A DNA stretch of 64,000 nt, from contig JAUIBR010000020.1 of NCBI GenBank assembly GCA_030427705.1, positions 51,159 to 115,158 of the forward strand, written 5' to 3'. The position numbers and the translations under genes are program-made. Origin of the DNA: a bacterium (lineage in GTDB: Bacteria > Myxococcota_A > Bradymonadia > Bradymonadales > Bradymonadaceae). Position 1 is the first letter of the stretch; each line of letters opens with the position of its first letter. Under the pieces are notes generated by a model. That model was not told the DNA's origin and did not search any database. It saw nothing but the letters and a program-made list of their open reading frames with translations. Below, piece by piece: positions 1 through 7,519 of this stretch.

Positions 1-900
1 ACAGAACTTGGCGCATTCCTCGTCGAGCGTATCGTCGACACGAACCAAACACATCTCATTGAAGTTTTGATTTGTCGGCAGTCCACCAGGACCAACTTTG
101 CCCGTAAACCGCAAGGTTTTGCCGAAGTCAGTGCCTTCCAATGGACGGTCGATTTCTTCGTAGTGAATGGGTTGGCCAAACTCGACGATCTCTTCAGGGT
201 CGTTGAGCAACACAGCCCACTGGTCAAAGTTACGAATCATGCCACGGACGTTGATGCGAACACGGTCTCCCATCTGGAAATCCGCGATGCGCGAGTCCTT
301 AAGGACCATGATTCCGCCGGAGGCGTCTTCGATGAAGTAAGAGCCGTAGTAGCGTTCATCCACGCCACAAAACTCGACGGTCTGCAGGTACCGGGGATGG
401 AGGGTCACAACACCCTCGATCACAGCGGGCAGCTCGCTGATGTACTGAACTTCGGTTCCAAATCCATCGCAATCACCGTTGATCGAATGCCGATCATCGG
501 GCGCAAATCCAAACCAGCGGGTATCGCCGTCGTCTGGATCGGGTTCTGGCAACGTACAGGTTTCGGGCGTGGTGCTCGAAGACCCGACGCAAACTCCATC
601 ACAACTAGGATTTGTCATGGTGTTGCAGGTGATGGACTCCGTGTCGGCATCCTTGCACTGCCCAGATGAACACGGGTTTACATAGACGCCCGGCACCAAG
701 GCAGCCAATTCGGCGATCGGTGTCGGGCTATCAAATGTGTATTCATCTGAGGTGTAGTCGACGACCTCTTGGACATAGGTACTTTCGACCTCGCCATACA
801 GATCGTCCTGCTCGGACTGGGAGAATGGATCATCAGGCGCTCCGCACCCGAAAGCGCAGAGGAGGAGCGCGTGTATTAGAAGGCTCTTACGCCAATACAT
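1..900 (-). CDS. OB-fold-like lipoprotein, C-terminus beyond window
   Basis: The reverse strand is open from an ATG at 898-900 to the window edge, giving about 300 residues without a stop, so the gene is partial. The first 19 residues form a lipoprotein signal (basic start, LLLCAFGC, lipid Cys19). A Cys-rich stretch follows (about residues 75-115). The middle part, with GSYFIEDASGGIMVLK and then FQMGDRVRINVRG, looks like the OB-fold or DUF5689-like domain of secreted nuclease-associated proteins. No catalytic motif is seen. The gene lies 56 bp downstream of another lipoprotein with the same kind of domain, so the two may be paralogues in one transcription unit. The function is unknown. Confidence 0.8.
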   Translation of the reverse strand, partial: MYWRKSLLIHALLLCAFGCGAPDDPFSQSEQDDLYGEVESTYVQEVVDYTSDEYTFDSPTPIAELAALVPGVYVNPCSSGQCKDADTESITCNTMTNPSCDGVCVGSSSTTPETCTLPEPDPDDGDTRWFGFAPDDRHSINGDCDGFGTEVQYISELPAVIEGVVTLHPRYLQTVEFCGVDERYYGSYFIEDASGGIMVLKDSRIADFQMGDRVRINVRGMIRNFDQWAVLLNDPEEIVEFGQPIHYEEIDRPLEGTDFGKTLRFTGKVGPGGLPTNQNFNEMCLVRVDDTLDEECAKFC

Positions 901-924
901 CGTTGATTCCGAGACGATGAGAAG

Positions 925-947
925 CCCGCCCCATCAGGACGGGCGGG
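925..947 (-). terminator. GC-rich hairpin between two lipoprotein genes
   Basis: A perfect 7-bp stem, CCCGCCC (925-931) with GGGCGGG (941-947), surrounds a 9-base loop just after the stop of the upstream minus-strand gene. No T-run follows on the minus strand, so it may be a weak terminator or an mRNA 3' stabiliser rather than a strong intrinsic terminator. Confidence 0.35.
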
Positions 948-956
948 TTAGATCAC

Positions 957-1934
957 TTACTGAGGGAAGTTCTCTTGCAACCAATCGAAGTTGGTCTGCT
1001 CAACCTGAACAGTTGGGTTGCCGCCAGCGAGTGGTCCAGGGAATGCGCTAACTGGTCCCATGAAGGTTACGCAGTCGCCCATTTCAATGAACTCAGATGA
1101 GGTACGGAGCGTCGAGGTCGCGCCGGAGCCGCCACCGTGGGTCAACGTGAAGCAGAAGCTGCTTCCGCCACATGCCGTTCCTGCATCAGTGATCGATCCC
1201 CAAACTCGAACGATCTTGTTGAAGTCGTCGATCGTGAGCGTCGATCCGTTTGCCTCGGTGTATGGAACCGCGTTTCCTTCGCTCGCCACCGTCACACCCT
1301 CAACGAGTGCAATCTGAGGGATTCCTGCGAAGTTAAGGACCTTGGTGACTTTGAAGTCGATCTTCTGACCGACTTTAATGACCGTGTCCTGCGTTGCGTT
1401 GTCATCCAATCGGACGCGCATTGCGAGATTTTGGTCTTGAATCCAGAACGTCGAGTTTGCGAACGCGTCGAACGTGGTCGAGGTCACGAGTGCTCCCGAA
1501 ACGTCGATATCGACTACAGCTTCGCCTTCGTTAACGTTCGGAGTGTTCTCGTCGTCTTCCGTCGCAGGAACCGCTGCAAGGACAGCCGAAAGGTTCGCGT
1601 CGAAGTCGAGCGTTCCGTCAACCGTTGGCGCGCCACCATCGTGCTCACCGTCGTTTCCAACCTGGCCGTAGAACGAATCAATGCGGGTACAAACGAAGTT
1701 ATTCGCATTGTTTGAGTTGTTCCCGTTGTTCGAGTTGTTGACGTTGTTAACGTTGTTGACGTTGTTAACGTTATTCATGTTGTTAACGTTGTTAACGTTG
1801 TTGACGTTATTAACGTTGTTAACGTTATTCGCGTTGTTGTCGTTGTTTCCTTTGCTCGGATCTTCCGAGTCACCGCAACCAAATGCAGTAGCCAACAAAA
1901 CAGCGGTTACACCAGTAATCAATCGATTCGACAT
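957..1934 (-). CDS. Lipoprotein with Asn-rich linker and OB-fold-like domain
   Basis: 325 residues. The N-terminus is a lipoprotein signal (TAVLLATAFGC, lipid Cys20). Residues 30-79 are almost pure Asn with single V, M, S, G or A spacers, a disordered tether that would hold the folded part away from the outer membrane. The folded part (about 90-325) contains the segment FWIQDQNLAMRVRLDD and then KVGQKIDFKVTKV. It resembles the OB-like domain of the neighbouring partial lipoprotein: a small-molecule or nucleic-acid binding barrel by analogy only. A second half has four Cys residues, probably disulphides. No enzyme motif is visible. The upstream 260 bp has no other gene and should carry the promoter for this gene and the divergent metalloprotease. 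Confidence 0.85.
   Translation of the reverse strand: MSNRLITGVTAVLLATAFGCGDSEDPSKGNNDNNANNVNNVNNVNNVNNVNNMNNVNNVNNVNNVNNSNNGNNSNNANNFVCTRIDSFYGQVGNDGEHDGGAPTVDGTLDFDANLSAVLAAVPATEDDENTPNVNEGEAVVDIDVSGALVTSTTFDAFANSTFWIQDQNLAMRVRLDDNATQDTVIKVGQKIDFKVTKVLNFAGIPQIALVEGVTVASEGNAVPYTEANGSTLTIDDFNKIVRVWGSITDAGTACGGSSFCFTLTHGGGSGATSTLRTSSEFIEMGDCVTFMGPVSAFPGPLAGGNPTVQVEQTNFDWLQENFPQ
1698..1847 (-). repeat. Asn-codon repeat (NNV)n inside lipoprotein gene
   Basis: About 50 codons of the lipoprotein linker are built from AAC-AAC-GTT-like 9-base units, with GTTAAC and AACGTT recurring many times. The array is coding and in frame. Such units can expand or contract in multiples of three. Confidence 0.85.
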
Positions 1935-2202
1935 TTAAGTCCCTCAGGCAAAATTGGTCTTGTACCGACCGCCCACCCCACTCCATTGGGGGTGCGCAAT
2001 TTTCATTCACTTCCTAGCCTTTTCCGAGGCTGCCGATTGCTAGCATAACGCCCACCTCCATTCAACAGGTAGCGGGTTACAAATCCGTGAAGTCGACGAC
2101 GTCATTTCGTCGATTTCGTGCAACCAACCTACTTTGTCCTACATCCTACCACTTTGTATTCAATCCTGTTATGGTTCGCGCCCGAGCGGTTCGAGGTGTT
2201 TT

Positions 2203-3909
2203 TTGAAGTTCACACACACACTAGCAATCTTGATCTTGTGCGTCGCTTTCGCCGGCATGGCATGCGGTGATTCGCAGTCTGAGTCCCAACGGTCGGGCGA
2301 TCGCTGGTCCACGGATGAACCCTCCAATAACGAGAACAATGCCAATGCCGCAGACGCCGGAATGGGCGAAGACGATGGCGTAATTGATCCACCTGTCGTC
2401 GACATGAACCCCAGCAACGAATGTCGTAACGATGATGGCTGCCCGGAAGGGTTTAGCTGCCAGGACGATGGCACTCGCCTTGTGTGTGTAGAGGCGGCGG
2501 GTGTCGCTGACGGCGAAGCATGCGGTCAGGACGGCGATTGTGCAGGCGGAACGTGCGTTGAAGATTGGCCGGACGGATACTGCACCACTGTGGGCTGCAC
2601 CGACTTCAACGATTGCGCCCGACAAGGCAATGATAACCGATGCCTCCAGAATTCTCGTGGCGACAATTACTGCGTCCGTATCTGTGAAGAAGATTCGGAG
2701 TGCCGTCCTGGCTACTTCTGTCAAGCGCTGACGCGGCGGCAGGGAGCGTGTTTCCCAGATCCTCGCTCAGCTCTGGATCCGACCGCCGATACCCCATTCG
2801 AAGTGCAGTGCATCGACCAATCTGGGCCGATTTCGTTCGAGTTTGAAGTCGCGGAAGACACCAGCGCTTATATGGTGACGCCGTTCAGTCCCGGGAATCG
2901 CTACTTCCGCCCAGATCAGATCAATCTGCCTTCTGGAGCCGTTGTAGACTTCCAGACCAATCCCAACGGGTTCCAAGCCACCCCTGCCTTTATTTATGGC
3001 GGCCTAAATCCAACGGTCATCCCCGCGACACCGCAATTCACCTCGCAGGTTGAATCAGGACTGCACTCTTACGACCTCTTTGCCGAGGGCGATCAGACGT
3101 GTTGGTACATGATTGAAGAGACCGCACCCGGTTCATCGATCGATTTGAATCTCTACTTCGTCGACCTCAACGGTCTGAGTGCCGCGACGGCCCCGATGGA
3201 CGAGGACATGCAGCAAGTCCTGCAGAGCTTTGACGCCATCTATCAACCGGCTGGCTACACCATTGGAAAGGTGCGCTATTTCGACGTGGATCCTCAGATC
3301 GCCCCACAGTTTGGCGTCTTGCGCGATGAGAACGCAATTTCTGCACTCGTTGCACTAAGTGAGTCTCCGGGACCGACTAAAGATGATGTGTTGAGTGTGA
3401 ATGTATTCTTTGTGCGGGCGATCGCTGGAAGCGCGTTGGGCATCTCGCTGGGGCTGCCTGGACCGGCCGGATGGCACGGCTCGTCGGGATCGGGTGTGGT
3501 CTTCACCGCCCAATATATCGGTGATGAGTCGACACGAGACGGCTTCGGAAATACGGTTTCTGGCAACGATTTGACCGCTCAAATCATGGCGCATGAAGTG
3601 GGTCACTACCTTGGCCTCTTCCACACAAGCGAGCAAACCGGGCGCAGCCACGACCCGCTAACCGATACGGCAGAGTGCTACAACCTCTCTGGCGACTGCC
3701 CTGATATCGGGAACCTGATGTTCCCGTTTGCAGCATCGGTGAATGTAACTGTTTCGAATGAACAGGCGTTTGTCATGGGCTCCAACCCATTGACGAAAAC
3801 GCCGATCGGTGGCGACCCAACGCCAGATCCTGACCCAGATATGGGACAGGACATGAATCTGGATATGGGCACCACAACGGATATGGGCACCGACGGAGGT
3901 ACCCCATGA
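2203..3909 (+). CDS. Secreted zinc metalloprotease (pappalysin-like) lipoprotein
   Basis: With the TTG start chosen here the product has 568 residues. TTG is preferred because GAGG lies 6 bases upstream and the signal peptide (KFTHTLAILILCVAFAGMAC) starts exactly there; the frame is open further upstream. Three Cys-rich EGF-like or disulphide modules follow (about residues 65-195). The catalytic signature HEVGHYLGLFH is at about 464-474, with a Met-turn-like NLMFPF about 45 residues on. This fits metzincin proteases of the pappalysin (M43) type, acting outside the cell. The C-terminus is low complexity (DPDPDMG, DMG repeats). The stop overlaps the start of the HEAT-like gene by 4 bp. The substrate is unknown. 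Confidence 0.85.
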   Translation: MKFTHTLAILILCVAFAGMACGDSQSESQRSGDRWSTDEPSNNENNANAADAGMGEDDGVIDPPVVDMNPSNECRNDDGCPEGFSCQDDGTRLVCVEAAGVADGEACGQDGDCAGGTCVEDWPDGYCTTVGCTDFNDCARQGNDNRCLQNSRGDNYCVRICEEDSECRPGYFCQALTRRQGACFPDPRSALDPTADTPFEVQCIDQSGPISFEFEVAEDTSAYMVTPFSPGNRYFRPDQINLPSGAVVDFQTNPNGFQATPAFIYGGLNPTVIPATPQFTSQVESGLHSYDLFAEGDQTCWYMIEETAPGSSIDLNLYFVDLNGLSAATAPMDEDMQQVLQSFDAIYQPAGYTIGKVRYFDVDPQIAPQFGVLRDENAISALVALSESPGPTKDDVLSVNVFFVRAIAGSALGISLGLPGPAGWHGSSGSGVVFTAQYIGDESTRDGFGNTVSGNDLTAQIMAHEVGHYLGLFHTSEQTGRSHDPLTDTAECYNLSGDCPDIGNLMFPFAASVNVTVSNEQAFVMGSNPLTKTPIGGDPTPDPDPDMGQDMNLDMGTTTDMGTDGGTP

Positions 3910-4460
3910 AAAGACTCTTTTTACTCGTTGCTCTCCTGGGCTTGCTTATCGGTTCGATCGCGATCGGACAGGATGTCGGAAATCCATTTGGGATGAGCTC
4001 GGAAACCAAAGATGTGCAGCTACTTCTGCGTGGATACCACGGCGTTCCGGAGCGAGCCGAGTTCGAGGCTGCGTCGCCGAAAGCACGCGATATCTTGAAA
4101 TCGTTCGCGAATGACCCGCTCGGCGGACTGTTTCGTGAGCGTGCCATCATTGCACTCGGCCACTGGCCGGACGCGGAAACGCTATGGCTCTACCGTCGGT
4201 CACTGAAAGACCCGACCCTGAGCGAAGAAGCCAGACACCTCATTCTTCTGCATGGCGCTGAGACGTTTGGAGAGCCGATCATGAATGACGTCTTGCCATT
4301 CCTGCAGGATGACGATGTCGCCACTCGCATCACCGCGGTCGCTGCTCTCTCCAAGATCGGAACAGACGCCGCGTTTGCGCAAATTGACGCGCACGCCAAG
4401 GCTGAAACGGACGCTTCGGTCCTCGAAGCAATCGACAATTATGGGCGTCGCATTCGCTAG
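3906..4460 (+). CDS. Secreted HEAT-repeat-like protein
   Basis: 184 residues, starting in an ATGA overlap with the stop of the metalloprotease gene, so the two are probably translationally coupled. Residues 1-21 are a cleavable signal peptide. The rest is alpha-helical, with HEAT/PBS-lyase-like repeats near the C-terminus (VATRITAVAALSKIG, then AFAQIDAHAKAETD). This suggests a periplasmic scaffold that may bind a partner, possibly its neighbour. No catalytic residues are seen. Confidence 0.75.
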   Translation: MKRLFLLVALLGLLIGSIAIGQDVGNPFGMSSETKDVQLLLRGYHGVPERAEFEAASPKARDILKSFANDPLGGLFRERAIIALGHWPDAETLWLYRRSLKDPTLSEEARHLILLHGAETFGEPIMNDVLPFLQDDDVATRITAVAALSKIGTDAAFAQIDAHAKAETDASVLEAIDNYGRRIR

Positions 4461-4518
4461 TAAGCACCCCATGGCTGTGCTATAGCCGATCGCTCTCATC
4501 AACAAATCGAGGACAACG

Positions 4519-4806
4519 ATGAGCGATCGCAAATATCGCACCGAAGATTTCGATCTCGTCGACCTTTACGTCACGGGAAACCCTGCAGAAGCTCAATTCA
4601 TCAAGGACATGCTTGATGACAACGACATCGCATCATTTGTGCGAGACATGGAGATCTCTGCATTTCCGATGAGCGCAGGTGAAGGTGGTGAACACCGGAT
4701 CGTCGTCGAAGACGACGCGCTCGAAGAGGCTGTAAAGCTTATCGAAATGGCGATCGACGATGGCGCGATCACCGATGAAGGAAACTTCCTTCACATCGAC
4801 GAATAA
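4519..4806 (+). CDS. DUF2007 domain protein
   Basis: 95 residues, cytoplasmic, very acidic. The pattern LYVTGNPAEAQFIKDMLDDN followed by a short variable loop and HRIVVEDDALEEAVKLI is typical of DUF2007 (putative signal-transducing protein, a small alpha/beta fold). Proteins of this family are often single small genes, and no biochemical role is established. It precedes ssb by 93 bp and has its own leader. Confidence 0.85.
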   Translation: MSDRKYRTEDFDLVDLYVTGNPAEAQFIKDMLDDNDIASFVRDMEISAFPMSAGEGGEHRIVVEDDALEEAVKLIEMAIDDGAITDEGNFLHIDE

Positions 4807-4899
4807 AAAAAACGGAAACGGTTGGACACCGACGTTCGATAAGGGCGTCGATGCACATGTTGTGTGTCGCAACACAAACAACCGTAAGAAGGAGATATC

Positions 4900-5334
4900 G
4901 TGAGTCTCAATAAAGTTATGCTGATCGGAAACCTCGGCTCGGACCCAGTAAAGCGTTACACGCAATCGGGTGCAGCTGTGGTGAATTTCAATATCGCAAC
5001 GAACGAACGCTGGACGGGCAAAGATGGAAACCGTCAGGAGCGTACTGAATGGCACAAGATCGTAGTTTGGGGCGCGCAAGCCGAAAACTGCGAGAAGTAC
5101 TTGTCCAAAGGTCGTTCCGTGTTTGTCGAAGGCCGCCTTCAGACCCGTGATTGGGACGACAAGGATGGCAACAAACGTTACACAACCGAGATCGTCGCCA
5201 ACAACGTCGTGTTCCTTTCGGGACAGGGCGCGGGCGGCGGCCCCGGCCGTGACGACTACGGGGATCCTGGCCCATCGGCTAGCCCCGAAGCTAACTTCGA
5301 CCAATCATTCAACGACGACGACATTCCGTTCTAG
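4900..5334 (+). CDS. ssb: Single-stranded DNA-binding protein
   Basis: 144 residues, starting with GTG preceded by a near-perfect Shine-Dalgarno (AAGGAG, 7 bases away). It has the N-terminal OB fold of SSB ([41 protein letters not shown]) over residues 1-110. A short Gly/Pro-rich linker follows, then the acidic tip DDDIPF, the usual docking site for replication and repair partners. The length is slightly short for the family because the linker is short. It coats single-stranded DNA during replication and repair. The next ORF begins directly after its stop. Confidence 0.97.
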   Translation: MSLNKVMLIGNLGSDPVKRYTQSGAAVVNFNIATNERWTGKDGNRQERTEWHKIVVWGAQAENCEKYLSKGRSVFVEGRLQTRDWDDKDGNKRYTTEIVANNVVFLSGQGAGGGPGRDDYGDPGPSASPEANFDQSFNDDDIPF

Positions 5335-5715
5335 TTGGATCCCTCTTCCCATACGATTGGCTCCTGGACCCTCTCGCGCACAGGCGAAAAAGACGCGCCT
5401 GTAGAGGTGTCATTCGACGGAGCCGTAGTCGGGCAAGTCTTAATCAAACAGCCGTTGGGTGAATTTTTTGAAGCCCCGGCGGAGGATCTCTTCGCCGGAG
5501 CTGACGCTTGCTTGATCAACGAGCCAGTGCACTACCTGATCATCGGCGAAGCCACGCTCGGAATCGAGAACCTGACATCGGGCGCGTACACGGTCTCGTG
5601 GCACTCGGCGTCAGAAAGCCATAGCCAGGACATGTTTCTAGATGGAGGGGATATGGAGTTTGTGCCCCCCGAAGGAGACTGGTCATTGTTGCAGCTTAGC
5701 CGCACCAGCCGTTAG
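5335..5715 (+). CDS. Hypothetical protein, TTG start abutting the ssb stop
   Basis: 126 residues with no recognisable domain. The predicted start is a TTG directly after the TAG of ssb, with no independent Shine-Dalgarno, so translation would depend on ribosomes finishing ssb. The sequence is mixed alpha/beta with no signal peptide or membrane segment, and nothing in it identifies a function. The 3' end overlaps the convergent UspA gene by 4 bp. It might be read from a start inside ssb instead. Confidence 0.55.
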   Translation: MDPSSHTIGSWTLSRTGEKDAPVEVSFDGAVVGQVLIKQPLGEFFEAPAEDLFAGADACLINEPVHYLIIGEATLGIENLTSGAYTVSWHSASESHSQDMFLDGGDMEFVPPEGDWSLLQLSRTSR

Positions 5716-6671
5716 CTTTCGTCGCTGAGCTGTGGCGTGGGATCGATGGGAACCACCATCACATGGGTTGGCGCGCGGCGAAGCACCTCTGCGGCCACGG
5801 AACCAAATCGCAGTCGGCCACCCTTCTCGGCCTTTTGTGACCCCACAACGATAAGATCAGCATTGATCTGATCGGCACGCTGCAAAATCGAATCAGCCGG
5901 ATCGCCCACGACCACCTTTCGTCGTTTCGCGAGCGTCGTCACATCCGTTTTTTCTGCGTGACCAATATCACCAATATTGTCGACCAATCGTTCAAACAGT
6001 GCATCGATCCGATCACGTGAGCGGTTGACGATCTTCTGCTGATCGAACTTCACCACATGACGAAGGATATTGTTCGTGTCGGCGAGCAATGGGTCGGGAA
6101 TGACGTAAAGCGCCTCGACCGAGGCCTCGACATCCATCGCCATTCGCATGGCAGCCCCATAGGCCGCGCCATTGGCCCGAGTGAGGTCGGTCGCAAACAA
6201 GATGCGGTTGATTTCGGGATGGGTCTCGAAGTCTCGCGTCACCAAGACTGGTGCCACGGAAGTCTTCACCACCCGTTCCGTTAGGGATCCGACGGCGTCC
6301 GCGATGGGACCGGATTCGCCGAACGCCGACATAACGACAAGATCTGCTGCCGAGGCTGAGATGAACTTGGGCACGTCAGCACGGGGCTCACCGATCTCGA
6401 CCGTGGCGTCCTCGTCATCACCCAATCCCAGATGCTTTTTCAGGCGCTTTTGCGCTGCACGCTGGATCTCATGCTCGAACTCAACTTCGTCTTCGCCCAT
6501 TGCTGCGTACGGAAAGAGCACCCGGTGCAGGTGTTTGGGCAGTTTCGGGACAAAGTGAGCGATATGCAGAGTCGTGTCAGGTCGCCCGAACAGCTTCTTG
6601 GCAAAGACGTAGGCCTGCTTTGAAGATGCCGAAAAATCGACGGGAACAGAGACGTTTTCAAAACGCTGCAT
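5712..6671 (-). CDS. Tandem universal stress protein (UspA)
   Basis: 319 residues with two Usp domains (about 1-150 and 160-312), the architecture of UspE-like proteins. Each starts with the expected beta strand and Asp (VPVDFS, ILFATDLT). The second carries VVGSQKAEKG and FGSVAAEVLRRA, close to the ATP-binding Gly-rich motif. The first has VVMSAFGESG and then SLTERVVKTS, a less typical version. A cytoplasmic stress-response role is inferred from the family. The gene is monocistronic and lies back to back with a lipoprotein gene on the same strand. Confidence 0.93.
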   Translation of the reverse strand: MQRFENVSVPVDFSASSKQAYVFAKKLFGRPDTTLHIAHFVPKLPKHLHRVLFPYAAMGEDEVEFEHEIQRAAQKRLKKHLGLGDDEDATVEIGEPRADVPKFISASAADLVVMSAFGESGPIADAVGSLTERVVKTSVAPVLVTRDFETHPEINRILFATDLTRANGAAYGAAMRMAMDVEASVEALYVIPDPLLADTNNILRHVVKFDQQKIVNRSRDRIDALFERLVDNIGDIGHAEKTDVTTLAKRRKVVVGDPADSILQRADQINADLIVVGSQKAEKGGRLRFGSVAAEVLRRAPTHVMVVPIDPTPQLSDES

Positions 6672-6725
6672 CGCGGATCAATCCAAACAGAATCACGTGC
6701 CGAAACGCAGATTGTGAGTGATGAA

Positions 6726-7340
6726 CTAGTTGAGATTATCGAACTTATCCGGCGAACCATCGCCGTCTTCATCCCAACCGATACGGACGCGCGCGTTGTT
6801 TTCGTAGTACTCGAAAACATCCGGCGTCCCATCGCGATTTTCGTCTCGTTCGACGCGAAGGAGTCCACCCTTTTTGTCGAAGTATTTGATCACGGTGAAC
6901 TGCCCCGAGAAATCGGTTGAAAGCTCTTTCCGTGTGACGACTCCACCTTCATAGAAAACGACGAGGTCGACCTTGTTATCCAGGTCGAGGTCCATCTCTT
7001 CTTCGACGATATCACCCTGAGCATCAGGGTATTGCCACATGTCCACGCGGCCATCGAAGTTCATGTCTCGTTCGAATCGCTTAACGGCGGTGTCATCTTT
7101 ATACGTCCATTGATCGTCTTTCCCGTCACCGTTTAGGTCGACCTTCGTGACGGTGTAGTCGTCTTTGACGAGATTTCCCAATCTCGCCCGACCACCCTCA
7201 GGTCCACCAGACTTCAGTGCCGACTCTGCATCTTGTTCTGCAGAATCGCCGCATCCCACCATCATCACCAGCATGACGCTTGCGAACAACGATAGAAAAC
7301 GCCGCAGGAAACGGCCGTCAATGTCGCGAAAATTCTTCAT
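6726..7340 (-). CDS. Lipoprotein with Asp-rich calcium-type repeats
   Basis: 204 residues from the ATG chosen here, which has a GGGAT element close upstream; a longer frame exists but would place 12 residues before the signal peptide. The lipid Cys follows LVMMVGC. The mature part is made of about five repeats of roughly 22-25 residues, each with a DxNxDG-like loop (DLNGDGKDD, DMNFDGRVD, DLDLDNKVD, DENRDGTPD, DEDGDGSPD) followed by an aromatic residue. Such loops resemble EF-hand or thrombospondin type 3 calcium loops, so an outer-membrane-anchored calcium-stabilised repeat protein is inferred. No enzyme motif is seen. Confidence 0.85.
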   Translation of the reverse strand: MKNFRDIDGRFLRRFLSLFASVMLVMMVGCGDSAEQDAESALKSGGPEGGRARLGNLVKDDYTVTKVDLNGDGKDDQWTYKDDTAVKRFERDMNFDGRVDMWQYPDAQGDIVEEEMDLDLDNKVDLVVFYEGGVVTRKELSTDFSGQFTVIKYFDKKGGLLRVERDENRDGTPDVFEYYENNARVRIGWDEDGDGSPDKFDNLN

Positions 7341-7519
7341 CACATCCCAATCCGAACGCAGGTGGCGACACTCCACCTAGCGTGTCTTGGTTACACTCGT
7401 TTGGTACCAAAGAAATACCAAAGTGCAAAGCTACAACGGTGTTAAGGCGATGCGAAATCCGTGGTACGACCCGTGTGCACGTAATGATCGAAACCTACGA
7501 ACCGAAGTGAACCAACCGC

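Noticed and set aside
67..669. 200-residue plus-strand frame at the window start
   Set aside because: Antisense to a reverse-strand lipoprotein frame that has a signal peptide and runs uninterrupted to the window edge.
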